60,335 bases of DNA from an uncultured Alistipes sp. (GCA_944326855.1 CALVFO010000050.1:1-60335), one strand, 5' to 3'; shown: positions 8,807 through 17,971, counted from the stretch's first letter. A program made the numbers and translations. Notes: generated by a model from the sequence alone, not told the origin.

Positions 8807-9094
8807 TTATTTGAAGACGTAGATAACCTCTCCATCGCGTTTCATCAGGTAATGCTCCCGGGCGTATTGCTCCAGAAAGGCGTCGTCTTTGAGATTCTCG
8901 AGCAGCGTGCTGTCCTGGTAAATTTTATCCTGATAATATTTTTTCTGGGCTTCCAATTCGTTCAGGTCCTGTTTCAGACGCCAGGCCTCGATCAGGTTGT
9001 TCTTATCAAACACCGTGATCAGCAGCACGAAAATCACGATGGAAATCACCCACAATCGTTGGTCTTTCAGTATTTTTTTGAGAAACGTTTTCAC
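8807..9094 (-). CDS. FtsB/DivIC-like septum formation initiator
   Basis: A 95-aa bitopic protein: short cytoplasmic N-terminus, one membrane helix (about residues 13-31, LWVISIVIFVLLITVF) and a coiled-coil (about 38-65, LKQDLNELEAQKKYYQDK) followed by the conserved YAREHYLMKRDGEVIYVFK end. This is the FtsB/DivIC architecture; in the divisome these proteins pair with FtsL and FtsQ. It lies 29 bases after thiD on the same strand, with a possible own -7 element (TATCTTTA, complement of 9110-9117). Confidence 0.88.
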   Translation of the reverse strand: MKTFLKKILKDQRLWVISIVIFVLLITVFDKNNLIEAWRLKQDLNELEAQKKYYQDKIYQDSTLLENLKDDAFLEQYAREHYLMKRDGEVIYVFK

Positions 9095-9123
9095 CCGTTG
9101 AATTTTCGGTAAAGATAGCGATT

Positions 9124-9948
9124 TTATCCCTCGAAGGCCCGACGGAAACGGTAAAAATGATCGACCGGACCGTGTCCATGTCCGATTTCGTATTCTTTTC
9201 CACAGAGAATGGCCTTATGGATATATTTCTCCGCCCAATCGACGGCATCGGGCAGGGGGTGCCCCGCCGCCAGGAAAGTCGCAATCGACGAAGAGAGCGT
9301 ACACCCGGTTCCATGGGTATTCGGGGTGTCGATTCGATCGTAGCGATAGGAATATACCTCCTTTCCAGTATATAAATAATCAGTTAAGGATGAAGCATTC
9401 AAATGACCAGCTTTCAATAAAATAGAACCTGAATAATTTTGATTTTGAAAAGCAGCGGCGACCTTCGCGAAATCCTCCTCCGACGTAATCTTGATACCGG
9501 TTATGTATTCCGCTTCGGGCAGGTTGGGGGTAATGAGCGTAGCCAGCGGGAAAAGCCGTTCTCGGATAGCCTCTACCGCCGAAAGATCGATCAGCCGATG
9601 CCCGGAGGTGGAAATCATAACCGGATCGAGTACGATATTACGAACCTGAAAACGTATTAACTGACGAGCGACCGCCTCGATAATTTCGGCATTCGGAAGC
9701 ATGCCCAATTTAACCGCATCGGCTCCGATATCTTCCAATACCGCTTCGATCTGCGCTTCGACCACTTCGGCCGGTATGACATGTACACCTTTGACTCCCA
9801 CCGTATTCTGAATCGTCACAGCCGTAATGACCGTTGCGGCATATCCGCCACAGGCCGAGATCGCCTTGATGTCGGCCTGAATACCGGCACCTCCTCCGCT
9901 GTCCGATCCGGCGATCGAAAGCACGCGTTTATACGATAAACGGGACAT
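9124..9948 (-). CDS. thiD: ThiD, HMP/HMP-P kinase
   Basis: Hydroxymethylpyrimidine/phosphomethylpyrimidine kinase (274 aa) making HMP-PP for thiamine synthesis; ribokinase-like fold. Visible motifs are VLSIAGSDSGGGAGIQADI at the N-terminus, LDPVMISTSG (about 106-115) and the anion-hole/catalytic region DTPNTHGTGCTLSSSIA (about 208-224, catalytic Cys in GTGC). It starts 13 bases after the thiL stop, so the two are an operon. Confidence 0.95.
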   Translation of the reverse strand: MSRLSYKRVLSIAGSDSGGGAGIQADIKAISACGGYAATVITAVTIQNTVGVKGVHVIPAEVVEAQIEAVLEDIGADAVKLGMLPNAEIIEAVARQLIRFQVRNIVLDPVMISTSGHRLIDLSAVEAIRERLFPLATLITPNLPEAEYITGIKITSEEDFAKVAAAFQNQNYSGSILLKAGHLNASSLTDYLYTGKEVYSYRYDRIDTPNTHGTGCTLSSSIATFLAAGHPLPDAVDWAEKYIHKAILCGKEYEIGHGHGPVDHFYRFRRAFEG

Positions 9949-9961
9949 AGTTGATACGGGT

Positions 9962-10918
9962 TTAAAAGTGAGTGAATCCTTTCCAGTCGGGATGAACGAT
10001 CCGGCCGTGTTGTTTCCATTGAATTTCCGGTTTCCCGGCGATTATCCGTCCCACCGCATACAGTGGACGAGCGAATCGGGCCTCGAACCCTCGTTGTAAA
10101 TCCGGCACGAACAGGGGATCTGCCGTACACAAAAGCTGATAATCTTCTCCCCCCGTAACAGCCAGTTCGACAGAGACTCGGGTAGGGATATTCTCTACCG
10201 ATACTTCAGCTCCGAGACGAGAAGCCTCGAGAATATGCGTCAAATCCGAAGCCATCCCGTCCGAGAGATCCATCATGGCATGGACCGCCGGTTGAGTCCC
10301 CAGCCAGATTCCTTCTTCCAGGGCCGGTTCGGGGCGATGATGAAGCGCCACAAACGGGGAATCCATGCGACCGGAAAGTACATCACGCAACCCTTGAGCT
10401 GAATCTCCCAACAATCCGGTTACCAGGATAATATCATTTTCCTGAGCGTCGCTTCTTCGTTTGATGTTTTCATTATTTCCCTGGCCGATGGCCGTCACGC
10501 TGATCGCAACACCCTGACGGGAAGAGGTCGTATCCCCTCCCAGCAAAGGTACGCCATAGCGTGCAGAGAGTGTATGATACCCCTCGGTGAAATCTTCGAT
10601 CCAGCCGGCGGGCAAGTCTTCCGGCAAAGCCACCGAAAGAAAAGAAGCGCAGGGCGCCACCCCCATGGCCGCCACATCGCTCAAGTTAACGGCCAGGGAT
10701 TTGTAGCCCAAATCGAAGGGTGAAATCCGGGCGCGCAAAAAGTGTACCTCTTCGACCAACATATCGGTCGTAATCACCCAGGAACGGGTCTCTCCTTGCG
10801 GAATGATGGCACAATCGTCACCGATTCCGGTCATTCCCCCGAGAGGAATATCCCCGAAACGACGACGGATCTGATCGATCAATCCGAATTCTCCGTACGA
10901 CAAGCCTTCTTTCATCAT
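9962..10918 (-). CDS. thiL: ThiL, thiamine-monophosphate kinase
   Basis: ATP-dependent kinase that makes thiamine diphosphate from thiamine monophosphate (318 aa from the chosen start). The start is ATG 10918 (MMKEGLSYGEFGLIDQI), because the -7 element lies at 10952-10959 and the longer in-frame start at 10996 would be upstream of it. Visible motifs are MTGIGDDCAII (Mg/ATP site), LAVNLSDVAAMG and MMDLSDGMASD, and VTGGEDYQLL. It leads thiD by 13 bases. The predicted leader is only about 30 nt, too short for a TPP riboswitch. Confidence 0.94.
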   Translation of the reverse strand: MMKEGLSYGEFGLIDQIRRRFGDIPLGGMTGIGDDCAIIPQGETRSWVITTDMLVEEVHFLRARISPFDLGYKSLAVNLSDVAAMGVAPCASFLSVALPEDLPAGWIEDFTEGYHTLSARYGVPLLGGDTTSSRQGVAISVTAIGQGNNENIKRRSDAQENDIILVTGLLGDSAQGLRDVLSGRMDSPFVALHHRPEPALEEGIWLGTQPAVHAMMDLSDGMASDLTHILEASRLGAEVSVENIPTRVSVELAVTGGEDYQLLCTADPLFVPDLQRGFEARFARPLYAVGRIIAGKPEIQWKQHGRIVHPDWKGFTHF

Positions 10919-10951
10919 GCAGGGCCTGAAATTATTGCTCCGGCCGTTGCA

Positions 10952-10980
10952 CAAAAATAGGTCAAAAATTCCTATTTTTG
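10952..10980. promoter_or_regulatory. Mirror-image divergent promoter for thiL (-) and aroQ (+)
   Basis: A perfect 10-bp inverted repeat, caaaaatagg (10952-10961) and cctatttttg (10971-10980), has a 9-base spacer. Each outer half is a TATTTTTG -7 element facing away from the centre, one toward thiL and one toward aroQ. Confidence 0.6.
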
Positions 10981-11084
10981 CGCGGAATTTGATCATATCG
11001 AATCGGCTTCGGCTTTTCGGGATCGGGAACTTCAGACTGCGCTTCTCGAACCCGGGAAACTACAAGCTCTAACTTATTTGCGGC

Positions 11085-11501
11085 ATGAAAATATTGATTG
11101 TCAACGGGCCCAATCTCAATTTGCTGGGTAAGCGTGAACCGGGTATTTACGGAACCGACTCTTTTGAATCCTATTTGCAACGACTGAAAGCCGATTTTCC
11201 TGCGGTGGAAATCGATTATTTCCAATCCAACAGCGAAGGGGCTCTGATCGATGCCATTCAACAGGCCGACGGCGTATATGACGGCGTTGTGCTGAATGCC
11301 GGGGGCTACACCCACACCTCGGTAGCCTTGGCGGATGCGATAGGGGCCGTACAGGTTCCGGTCGTAGAAGTCCATATTTCGTGCATTCTGGCGCGCGAAT
11401 CCTTCCGACATGTGTCGATGATCGCCCCGAAATGCAAAGGGTCGATCATGGGTTTCGGCCTGGAATCCTATCGGCTGGGCATTCTGAGCTTCGGTGCATA
11501 G
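11085..11501 (+). CDS. aroQ: AroQ, type II 3-dehydroquinate dehydratase
   Basis: Shikimate-pathway enzyme (138 aa, usual length for type II) dehydrating 3-dehydroquinate. The N-terminal ILIVNGPNLNLLGKREPGIYG contains the catalytic Tyr and Arg of the family; NAGGYTHTSVALADA (about 70-84) and VEVHISCILARESFRHVS (about 95-112) carry the substrate-binding Asn, His and Arg. In the last motif the usual HLSNI reads HISCI, a small departure. pyk follows 54 bases downstream and may be co-transcribed. Confidence 0.95.
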   Translation: MKILIVNGPNLNLLGKREPGIYGTDSFESYLQRLKADFPAVEIDYFQSNSEGALIDAIQQADGVYDGVVLNAGGYTHTSVALADAIGAVQVPVVEVHISCILARESFRHVSMIAPKCKGSIMGFGLESYRLGILSFGA

Positions 11502-11555
11502 CCCGCTCAGTTTCCCAAGAGCGAGAATACATAACGTGTAAAACAGATAGCATAC

Positions 11556-13010
11556 ATGAAAAAAAGAACCAAAATCATAGCGACGATATCCGACATGCGG
11601 TGCGAAGTGGATTTTATCCGCTCGCTGTACGAAGAAGGCATGAATGCCGTACGCATCAACTCGGCTCATGTCACACCGGAAAGTGCGAAGAAAATTGTGG
11701 AAAATACCCGCGCGGTATCGGATCGGATCGCCATCATCTTAGATACCAAAGGCCCGGAAATTCGGGTAACGGGCATGGCACCGGGATTCGCCGACGGCAT
11801 TGCGGTCGATACGGGGGATCAGGTGCTGGTGTGTGGAACCGACCGCGACCTGCCTTCGAGCGACAAGATGGTCTACATGAACGATCCTTCGCTGTATAAG
11901 GATGTGCCGGTAGGGGCTTCGTTGTTGATTGACGACGGAGAGTTGGAACTGTCCGTCGTCAGCAAAACCGACAAGGCGTTGGTGTGTGAAGTCCGCAACC
12001 CCGGCCGAATCAAAGGACGTAAAAGCGTCAATGTGCCGGATGTTCATATCGACCTGCCTTCGGTGACCGAACGGGACCGGATGTTTATCAATTGGGCGAT
12101 CGACATGGATATCGACTTCATCGCACACTCTTTTGTGCGCACGAAAGAAGACGTACTGGCCGTCAAAAAGATTATCTTGGAGCGGAACAGCAACATAAAG
12201 ATCATCTCCAAAATCGAAAATCGGGAAGGGGTAGACAACATCGACGAAATTCTCGATGAAACTTACGGCATCATGGTGGCCCGAGGCGATTTGGGCGTAG
12301 AGATTCCGGCGGCCCAAATTCCGGTTACTCAACGTAAACTGGTGACCAAATGCATCGAAAGCAAAACCCCGGTAATCATCGCCACCCAGATGCTCCATAC
12401 CATGATCACCCATCCGCGTCCCACCCGGGCGGAAATCAGCGATGTGGCCAATGCCATCTATCAACGCGTGGATGCCGTCATGCTGAGTGGCGAGACGGCG
12501 AACGGTGCCTATCCCGTCGAAGCCGTACGTACGATGGCCAACGTAGCGATGGTCGTAGAGCAGGATCACGACAGCCACCAGCCCAATATCGATATGAATC
12601 TGGTCCGCATCAACAATGAAATTACGGCCCAGTTGTCGCGTTCCGCCGTACGTGCCAGTCTGAATCTGCCGGTCAAAGCGATTGTCATCGATACTCTTTC
12701 GGGACGTACAGGGCGTTATTTGGCGGCTTTCCGGAGCTATAAACCGGTTTTTGCCGTTTGCTATCGCCGCAGCGTGATGCGTTGCCTGGCTCTTTCCTAT
12801 GGTATCCACGCCATATACAGCGATCCGGTGGACAATCACGAAAGTTTCCTGCTGGGCATTCTCGAATACCTGGAAGGTCAGAAATGGCTGTCGAAAGAGG
12901 ATTTGATCGTTGTATTAGGGGGTAGTTTCGGTGCTTCGAAAGGGGCCTCCTTCATGGAAATCGGCAGCGTAGCCAATCTGGAAACCAAAGCGAAACTGCA
13001 TCGGAAATAG
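11556..13010 (+). CDS. pyk: Pyruvate kinase
   Basis: Glycolytic enzyme (484 aa) converting PEP and ADP to pyruvate and ATP. Visible are the N-terminal KIIATISDMRCEVDFI (usual TxGP is replaced by TISD), the Mg/PEP site KIENREGVDNIDEI, VARGDLGVEIP, and TRAEISDVANAIYQRVDAVMLSGETANG. The C-terminal allosteric domain follows (about 350-484). A strong terminator lies 40 bases downstream. ATP generated here joins the fermentation genes that follow on the opposite strand. Confidence 0.95.
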   Translation: MKKRTKIIATISDMRCEVDFIRSLYEEGMNAVRINSAHVTPESAKKIVENTRAVSDRIAIILDTKGPEIRVTGMAPGFADGIAVDTGDQVLVCGTDRDLPSSDKMVYMNDPSLYKDVPVGASLLIDDGELELSVVSKTDKALVCEVRNPGRIKGRKSVNVPDVHIDLPSVTERDRMFINWAIDMDIDFIAHSFVRTKEDVLAVKKIILERNSNIKIISKIENREGVDNIDEILDETYGIMVARGDLGVEIPAAQIPVTQRKLVTKCIESKTPVIIATQMLHTMITHPRPTRAEISDVANAIYQRVDAVMLSGETANGAYPVEAVRTMANVAMVVEQDHDSHQPNIDMNLVRINNEITAQLSRSAVRASLNLPVKAIVIDTLSGRTGRYLAAFRSYKPVFAVCYRRSVMRCLALSYGIHAIYSDPVDNHESFLLGILEYLEGQKWLSKEDLIVVLGGSFGASKGASFMEIGSVANLETKAKLHRK

Positions 13011-13334
13011 TCCATAGTCGTCTGAATCGAGACGGTATGCCATACTCAGAATTAAGCCCCACGAAATCGTGGGGCTTAATTCTTTAAGGATCAGATAAAA
13101 GCGTCGACAATCAGTCGTCGGATCATACCGTGTGCAGCGTTTTTGAGTTCCGAAGCATTTCGTTCCGCGCTTATCGACGGGCGTCCGGCCATATTTCTCC
13201 GAAATCATCCGACAAGCTGCCCCTCGCCGTACATCGGACCGATCACCGTCCAGAGTTTCGAAGCGTCACTCCACGACGCAAAGAGCGGAAATCGGTTTCC
13301 CGGAGACTCAGCCTGTTCCCGATGCCGGATCCCA
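13011..13334. other. Intergenic region between pyk and buk
   Basis: Apart from the terminator at 13051-13084, I see no convincing gene, RNA or repeat. Open frames that cross it on both strands run through the terminator or into buk and show no recognisable protein. Confidence 0.6.
13051..13084. terminator. Intrinsic terminator after pyk
   Basis: A perfect 14-bp inverted repeat (attaagccccacga / tcgtggggcttaat) with a 2-base centre is followed by tcttt. The symmetry would let it also act on transcripts arriving from buk on the minus strand. Confidence 0.85.
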
Positions 13335-14411
13335 TCATACATACCGATTCGGCTGCTGTTCGCCCCGCAACACCCGCAGCGCATTGTCTGCCAAGGCCCG
13401 CATTTCATCCTCTCCGGGGAACAGTTCGACCGGAGCGATAAACGACACCCGGCGTGCGATTTCAGCACAAATCCGTTGACTGTGGGCGATTCCTCCCGTT
13501 AACAGGATGGCATCCACCCGTCCCGCCAATACCGTAGCCATGGAACCGATCTCTTTGGCCACGTTGTAACAGAAGGCATCGATAATCAGGCGGGCCCGGG
13601 CATCTCCGTTATCGCAACGATTCAGTATTTCGATCAGATTGTTCGTTCCCAATAAGGCGACCATTCCTCCGTCTCCACTGATCATGCGCTTCACCTGCTT
13701 TTCGGTGTACTTTCCGCTGAAACATACCTCGATCACCTGTCCGGCCGTCAATTTTCCGGAACGTTCGGGGGCAAAGGGACCGTCTCCATGCAAAGCATCG
13801 CTTACATCGATCACTCGTCCCCGATGATGGGCTCCCACCGAAATGCCGCCTCCCAAATGAGCCACGATCAGATCCAGGTCTTCATAGGAGCGTTTCAGAC
13901 GGGCCGCGTAGGTGCGGGCGACTGATTTCTGATTCAAGGCATGAAAGATGGAAACCCGTTTGAAAAGAGGATGTCCGGCGATACGGGCGACCTCTTCCAA
14001 TTCATCTACCACCACCGGATCGGCAATATAGGCTTTAACACCGGGCAAAGCAGAAGCGATATCGGCAGCCAGCAATCCTCCCAAATTGGAAGCATGTTCT
14101 CCCTGAGGCGGGTTAATAAGATCTCTTTTCAGGGCTTCGTTCACTTCATAAACCCCCGATGAGATCGGTTTGACCAATCCGCCCCGGCCGATCACGGCAT
14201 GCAGACTTTCCACCGGAATATCGGCCTCCAGAAGGGCTTTCAGAATCAATTCCCGACGAAAAACGAATTGATCGGCCACACGGGCATAAGGTTTCAACTC
14301 TTCGGCAGAATGCCGTAAGGTACGAGCAACGATTTCCCGTTCATCGTCAAAGACCGATATCTTCGTCGAAGTCGAGCCGGGATTAATCACCAAGATACGA
14401 TAAGCACTCAT
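13335..14411 (-). CDS. buk: Butyrate kinase
   Basis: Acetokinase-family enzyme (358 aa) converting butyryl-phosphate (or a branched homologue) and ADP to the acid and ATP. The N-terminal RILVINPGSTSTKISVF is the phosphate-binding motif of butyrate kinases, distinct from the NCGSSSIK of acetate kinase. AHLGGGISVGAHHRGRVIDV (about 184-203) is the second nucleotide/phosphate motif, and LLTGGIAHSQ (about 300-309) the adenosine site. It starts 10 bases after ptb. The true acyl substrate (butyrate, isobutyrate, isovalerate) cannot be read from sequence. Confidence 0.94.
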   Translation of the reverse strand: MSAYRILVINPGSTSTKISVFDDEREIVARTLRHSAEELKPYARVADQFVFRRELILKALLEADIPVESLHAVIGRGGLVKPISSGVYEVNEALKRDLINPPQGEHASNLGGLLAADIASALPGVKAYIADPVVVDELEEVARIAGHPLFKRVSIFHALNQKSVARTYAARLKRSYEDLDLIVAHLGGGISVGAHHRGRVIDVSDALHGDGPFAPERSGKLTAGQVIEVCFSGKYTEKQVKRMISGDGGMVALLGTNNLIEILNRCDNGDARARLIIDAFCYNVAKEIGSMATVLAGRVDAILLTGGIAHSQRICAEIARRVSFIAPVELFPGEDEMRALADNALRVLRGEQQPNRYV

Positions 14412-14421
14412 AACGGCCGGT

Positions 14422-15324
14422 TTAATGTGCCGACAAAGCGGCCAAAGCGATGGAATAGAGTTTAGATTCGGGCGAATCTCCGCGCGAAGTCAACACGCAG
14501 GGGGCTTTAGCACCGACAACCATGGCCGCCAAAGGAGCTTTGCAGATCTGATTGGCCGCTTTGAAGAATACATTGCCGGCATCCAGGTTGGGGAACAACA
14601 GACAGTCGGCATCACCGGCGATCGGGCTGGTCAGGTGTTTGATTTGCGCCACCTCGGAGAACAAGGCCACATCCAGCGCCAAAGGTCCGTCGAGCACGAC
14701 ATCCCCGAACTGTCCCCGGTCGGCCATTTTCGCCAGAACGGCGGCATCGAGCGACGATTGCAGCCCGGTCAGCACCTGTTCACTGGGAGCGATCACACCC
14801 ACCTTGGGTTTTTCGATTCCCAGGGCCCGGGCCGTCTGAATCAGATAACGAATCAATGCTATTTTCTGATTCAAATCGGGATAGGGGATCACCGCCACGT
14901 CCGACACCAGCAGCAACTTATGATAGCTCGGCAATTCGAAAACCGTCAGGTGGCTCAGCACTCCCTTCGGAGGCAGCAGCCCGAATTCCTTATTCAAAAT
15001 TCCCCGCATGTATTTATCGGTCGAGACCAACCCTTTCATCAGGATATCGCCTTCCCCTTCATTGATCATACGGACGGCTTTATTGACGCAAGGCATGTCG
15101 CCATCTTCTTCCGCAATTTTGAAGGTGTGCGGATCGATTTCCAGGGCCATGCATTGCCGGGCGATTTCGGCCCGGTTGCCCACCAGCGTAGCATCGACAA
15201 TTCCCATCTGTACGGCGGCATTCACCGCTTCCAGTGTATGTGCATCTTCGGCGTAGGCCACCACCAACCGTTTACGGGGACGGCTTTGAACCGTGGTGAC
15301 GATTTGTTCGAGTTTTGTAATCAC
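14422..15324 (-). CDS. ptb: Phosphate butyryltransferase
   Basis: Converts an acyl-CoA and phosphate to acyl-phosphate and CoA (300 aa); same fold as Pta. Visible are KRLVVAYAEDAHTLEAV near the N-terminus, GEGDILMKGLVSTDKYMRGIL (about 90-111), and the C-terminal ADCLLFPNLDAGNVFFKAAN phosphate/CoA site. First gene of the ptb-buk operon; a -7-like TATCTTTA lies on the minus strand at 15353-15360. Confidence 0.94.
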   Translation of the reverse strand: MITKLEQIVTTVQSRPRKRLVVAYAEDAHTLEAVNAAVQMGIVDATLVGNRAEIARQCMALEIDPHTFKIAEEDGDMPCVNKAVRMINEGEGDILMKGLVSTDKYMRGILNKEFGLLPPKGVLSHLTVFELPSYHKLLLVSDVAVIPYPDLNQKIALIRYLIQTARALGIEKPKVGVIAPSEQVLTGLQSSLDAAVLAKMADRGQFGDVVLDGPLALDVALFSEVAQIKHLTSPIAGDADCLLFPNLDAGNVFFKAANQICKAPLAAMVVGAKAPCVLTSRGDSPESKLYSIALAALSAH

Positions 15325-15712
15325 AGCTTTTGAATCGTTAGTTTTTATGGCTTAAAGATAGAAAAAATCGATCGATTTCCCACGAAAATATGTCACCTTC
15401 TCACAAAGGACGATCCGAAAGAGCCAAGAAATCACCCGTCGTCTTTCCCGATCGGGATCATACTCGACCCCTACCGTCCAAAATATGGGAATGGAACGCT
15501 ACGACACCAGCGTGCATTCCACCATAAGACGACCCTTCTCAGGAAAGCGGACCCATAAATCTCAAAATGTTTTCGGGGAAGCGAGGGCCTATCTTCCGAC
15601 GTTTCAAAAATCCGGTCTGTCCGCTTTTCCCCGACAGGTAGATCCGACGAGAGGCATAAAAAATCCCGGTCTAGTTCAGAACCGGGATTTTTTAGCCAAC
15701 GTCGACTCGGAA
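15325..15712. other. Intergenic region between ptb and ackA
   Basis: Holds the ptb promoter-like element (complement of taaagata, 15353-15360) and the ackA terminator (15658-15693). Between them (about 15361-15657) I see no gene, RNA or repeat that I can support. Confidence 0.6.
15658..15693 (-). terminator. Intrinsic terminator of the crcB-pta-ackA operon
   Basis: A 13-bp stem (aaaaaatcccggt / accgggatttttt) with a 10-base loop; read on the minus strand it ends in a T run just after the ackA stop. Confidence 0.88.
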
Positions 15713-16930
15713 TTATTCCGAACGTTTTTTGGTCAAACGGAACGTGTCGGAAGCGATCACCAACTCTTCGTTTGTCGTGACGGCCACCACTTTGACTTTC
15801 GAGGAGGGCTTGCTCAACAGAACATCCTTGCCCCGAACGCCGTCATTGGCGGCATTGTCGAATTCGACGCCCATATATTCCAGGTTTTCACAGGACCATT
15901 GACGTACCAGGAAGTCGTTTTCGCCGATACCTCCCGTAAACACGATCAGATCGACTCCGCCCATCAAAGCGGCATAAGCCCCGATGAACTTGCGGACCCG
16001 ACCGCAGAACATTTTCAAGGCCAATTTGGCACGTTCGTCACCCCGTTCGGCGGCGGCATGAATATCACGCATGTCCGACGACACGCCGGTAATACCCATC
16101 ATCCCCGACTCCTTGTTGATCATGGTGTTCAAACGATCCAGATTCAGACCTTCCTTTTCGGCGATATAAATCAGTGCTCCGGGATCGGTGCTCCCGCAAC
16201 GGGTACCCATCACCAGACCATCCACCGGCGTAAAGCCCATCGAGGTAGCAAACGATTTCCCGTTCAGGATGGCCGTAATCGAAGCGCCGTTCCCGATATG
16301 GCAGGTGATGATCTTCGAATGATCGAAATCGACACCCGTCATTTTGCAAGCCTGTTGAGCCACGTATTTATGACTGGTTCCGTGGAACCCGTACACACGA
16401 ACCCGATGTTCTTCATAATATTTATAGGGAAGGGCATACATGAAATTTTCGGCCGGAATCGTCTGGTGGAACGAAGTATCGAACACGGCTACCTGAGGCG
16501 TATTCGGCAGGATGTTTTCCATGGAGAGAATCCCTTTCAGGTTGGCCGGATTGTGCAGGGGAGCCAACTCGAAGCAGGCTTCGATCTTTTGTTTCACCAT
16601 TTTGTCGACTACGGCGCTGTCCTTGAAATATTCTCCTCCGTGAGCGACCCGATGCCCGACGGCCGACAGTTCCGAAATATTCCCCAATACACCGTGATCG
16701 GGATCGACCAACGCTTCGAGAATCAGGCTGATTCCCGACGTGTGATCGGGAATGCTTTTGGTGATTTCGAATTGAGGACGGTTGATGGGTTTATGGACCA
16801 ACAGTCCGTCCGAAAGACCGATACGTTCCACCTGACCTTTGACCAGCATGGTGTATTCGGAAGGACTGGTCATGTCGATTACTTGGTACTTGATCGACGA
16901 ACTGCCGCAGTTTAGAACCAGAATTTTCAT
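15713..16930 (-). CDS. ackA: Acetate kinase
   Basis: Converts acetyl-phosphate and ADP to acetate and ATP (405 aa). Visible are the N-terminal LVLNCGSSSIKYQVI, VFDTSFHQTIP (about 172-182), YGFHGTSHKYVAQ (about 199-211) and HIGNGASITAI (about 230-240), with FTGGIGEN (about 342-349) as the adenosine site. It follows pta by 30 bases and is closed by a strong terminator, so it is the last gene of the operon. Confidence 0.97.
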   Translation of the reverse strand: MKILVLNCGSSSIKYQVIDMTSPSEYTMLVKGQVERIGLSDGLLVHKPINRPQFEITKSIPDHTSGISLILEALVDPDHGVLGNISELSAVGHRVAHGGEYFKDSAVVDKMVKQKIEACFELAPLHNPANLKGILSMENILPNTPQVAVFDTSFHQTIPAENFMYALPYKYYEEHRVRVYGFHGTSHKYVAQQACKMTGVDFDHSKIITCHIGNGASITAILNGKSFATSMGFTPVDGLVMGTRCGSTDPGALIYIAEKEGLNLDRLNTMINKESGMMGITGVSSDMRDIHAAAERGDERAKLALKMFCGRVRKFIGAYAALMGGVDLIVFTGGIGENDFLVRQWSCENLEYMGVEFDNAANDGVRGKDVLLSKPSSKVKVVAVTTNEELVIASDTFRLTKKRSE

Positions 16931-16960
16931 GAAGTTATAGCTTTTTATAGGTAATTCGAA

Positions 16961-17962
16961 TTAAAGTCCGGCAGCCTGGCAAGAAGTAATGGCCACCAAG
17001 GAAACGATATCATCTACCGAGCAACCGCGTGAAAGGTCGTTGATCGGCGCTGCCATCCCCTGCAAAACCGGTCCGATGGCTTCGGCATGCGCCATACGCT
17101 GTACCAGTTTGTAGGCGATGTTTCCGACTTCCAGGTTCGGGAACACCAGTACGTTGGCCCGTCCGGCGATTTTGCTGCCCGGAGCTTTCTGGGCACCGAT
17201 ACCCGGGATAATGGCGGCGTCAGCCTGCAATTCCCCGTCGATTTGCAGAGTAGGGTCCATCTGCTGAGCCAAATGAGTGGCGCTGACCACCTTGTCGACC
17301 AGCTCGTTTTTGGCGGAACCCTTGGTCGAGAAGCTCAACATGGCGATACGAGGTTCGAAACCGGCAATCGCCCGGGTCGTACGACCCGTCATGACGGCGA
17401 TCTGGGCCAATTCTTCTGCCGTGGGATTGGGATTGACCGCACAGTCCGCAAAGACCATCATGCCGTTTTCCCCGAACAGCGTGTCTTTGAAAAACATGAT
17501 AAAGGCACCCGATACGACACTGATACCCGGCATGGTACGTACATACTGAAAAGCCGGACGCAACACGTTCCCCGTTGCATTCATGGCACCGGCTACTTCA
17601 CCGTCCACATCTCCGGCCTTCACCATAATGGCGCCCAGGTAGAGCGGATCGAGCAACTGTTTTTCGGCATCCTCACGGGTAAGACCTTTGGAAGCCCGGA
17701 GTTTCAACATCAGTTCGATGTATTCTTCCTTTTTGGGGTTGTTTTGCGGATCCACGATGGCCACATTGTCGAGATTTTTCAGGTAATATTCGTCGGCCAG
17801 GTGGTGGATTTGATTCGGATTACCGATCAAAACGACCTTGGCAAATCCTTCCTGGGTAATTTTGTCGGCGGCTTTGAGGGTACGTTCTTCCGTACCTTCG
17901 GGTAAAACGATGGTTTTGAGATTCTGGGCGGCTTTAGCCTTGATCTTGTCGATAAATTCCAT
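16961..17962 (-). CDS. pta: Phosphate acetyltransferase
   Basis: Converts acetyl-CoA and phosphate to acetyl-phosphate (333 aa, short form without the N-terminal DRTGG domain). Visible are TIVLPEGTEERTLKAADKI at the start, VAGAMNATGNVLRPAFQ (about 124-140), FADCAVNPNPTAEELAQIA (about 171-189) and the CoA/phosphate region ANVLVFPNLEVGNIAYKL. It starts 9 bases after the crcB stop and precedes ackA by 30 bases. Confidence 0.96.
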   Translation of the reverse strand: MEFIDKIKAKAAQNLKTIVLPEGTEERTLKAADKITQEGFAKVVLIGNPNQIHHLADEYYLKNLDNVAIVDPQNNPKKEEYIELMLKLRASKGLTREDAEKQLLDPLYLGAIMVKAGDVDGEVAGAMNATGNVLRPAFQYVRTMPGISVVSGAFIMFFKDTLFGENGMMVFADCAVNPNPTAEELAQIAVMTGRTTRAIAGFEPRIAMLSFSTKGSAKNELVDKVVSATHLAQQMDPTLQIDGELQADAAIIPGIGAQKAPGSKIAGRANVLVFPNLEVGNIAYKLVQRMAHAEAIGPVLQGMAAPINDLSRGCSVDDIVSLVAITSCQAAGL

Positions 17963-17971
17963 AATTTCAGT

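Noticed and set aside
10919-10951. TPP riboswitch upstream of thiL
   Set aside because: The predicted leader is only about 30 bases; no thi-box stem is possible.
15485-16915. 476-codon open frame on the plus strand across ackA
   Set aside because: Antisense to a certain gene with all acetate kinase motifs; the frame is a by-product of codon use and has no recognisable product.
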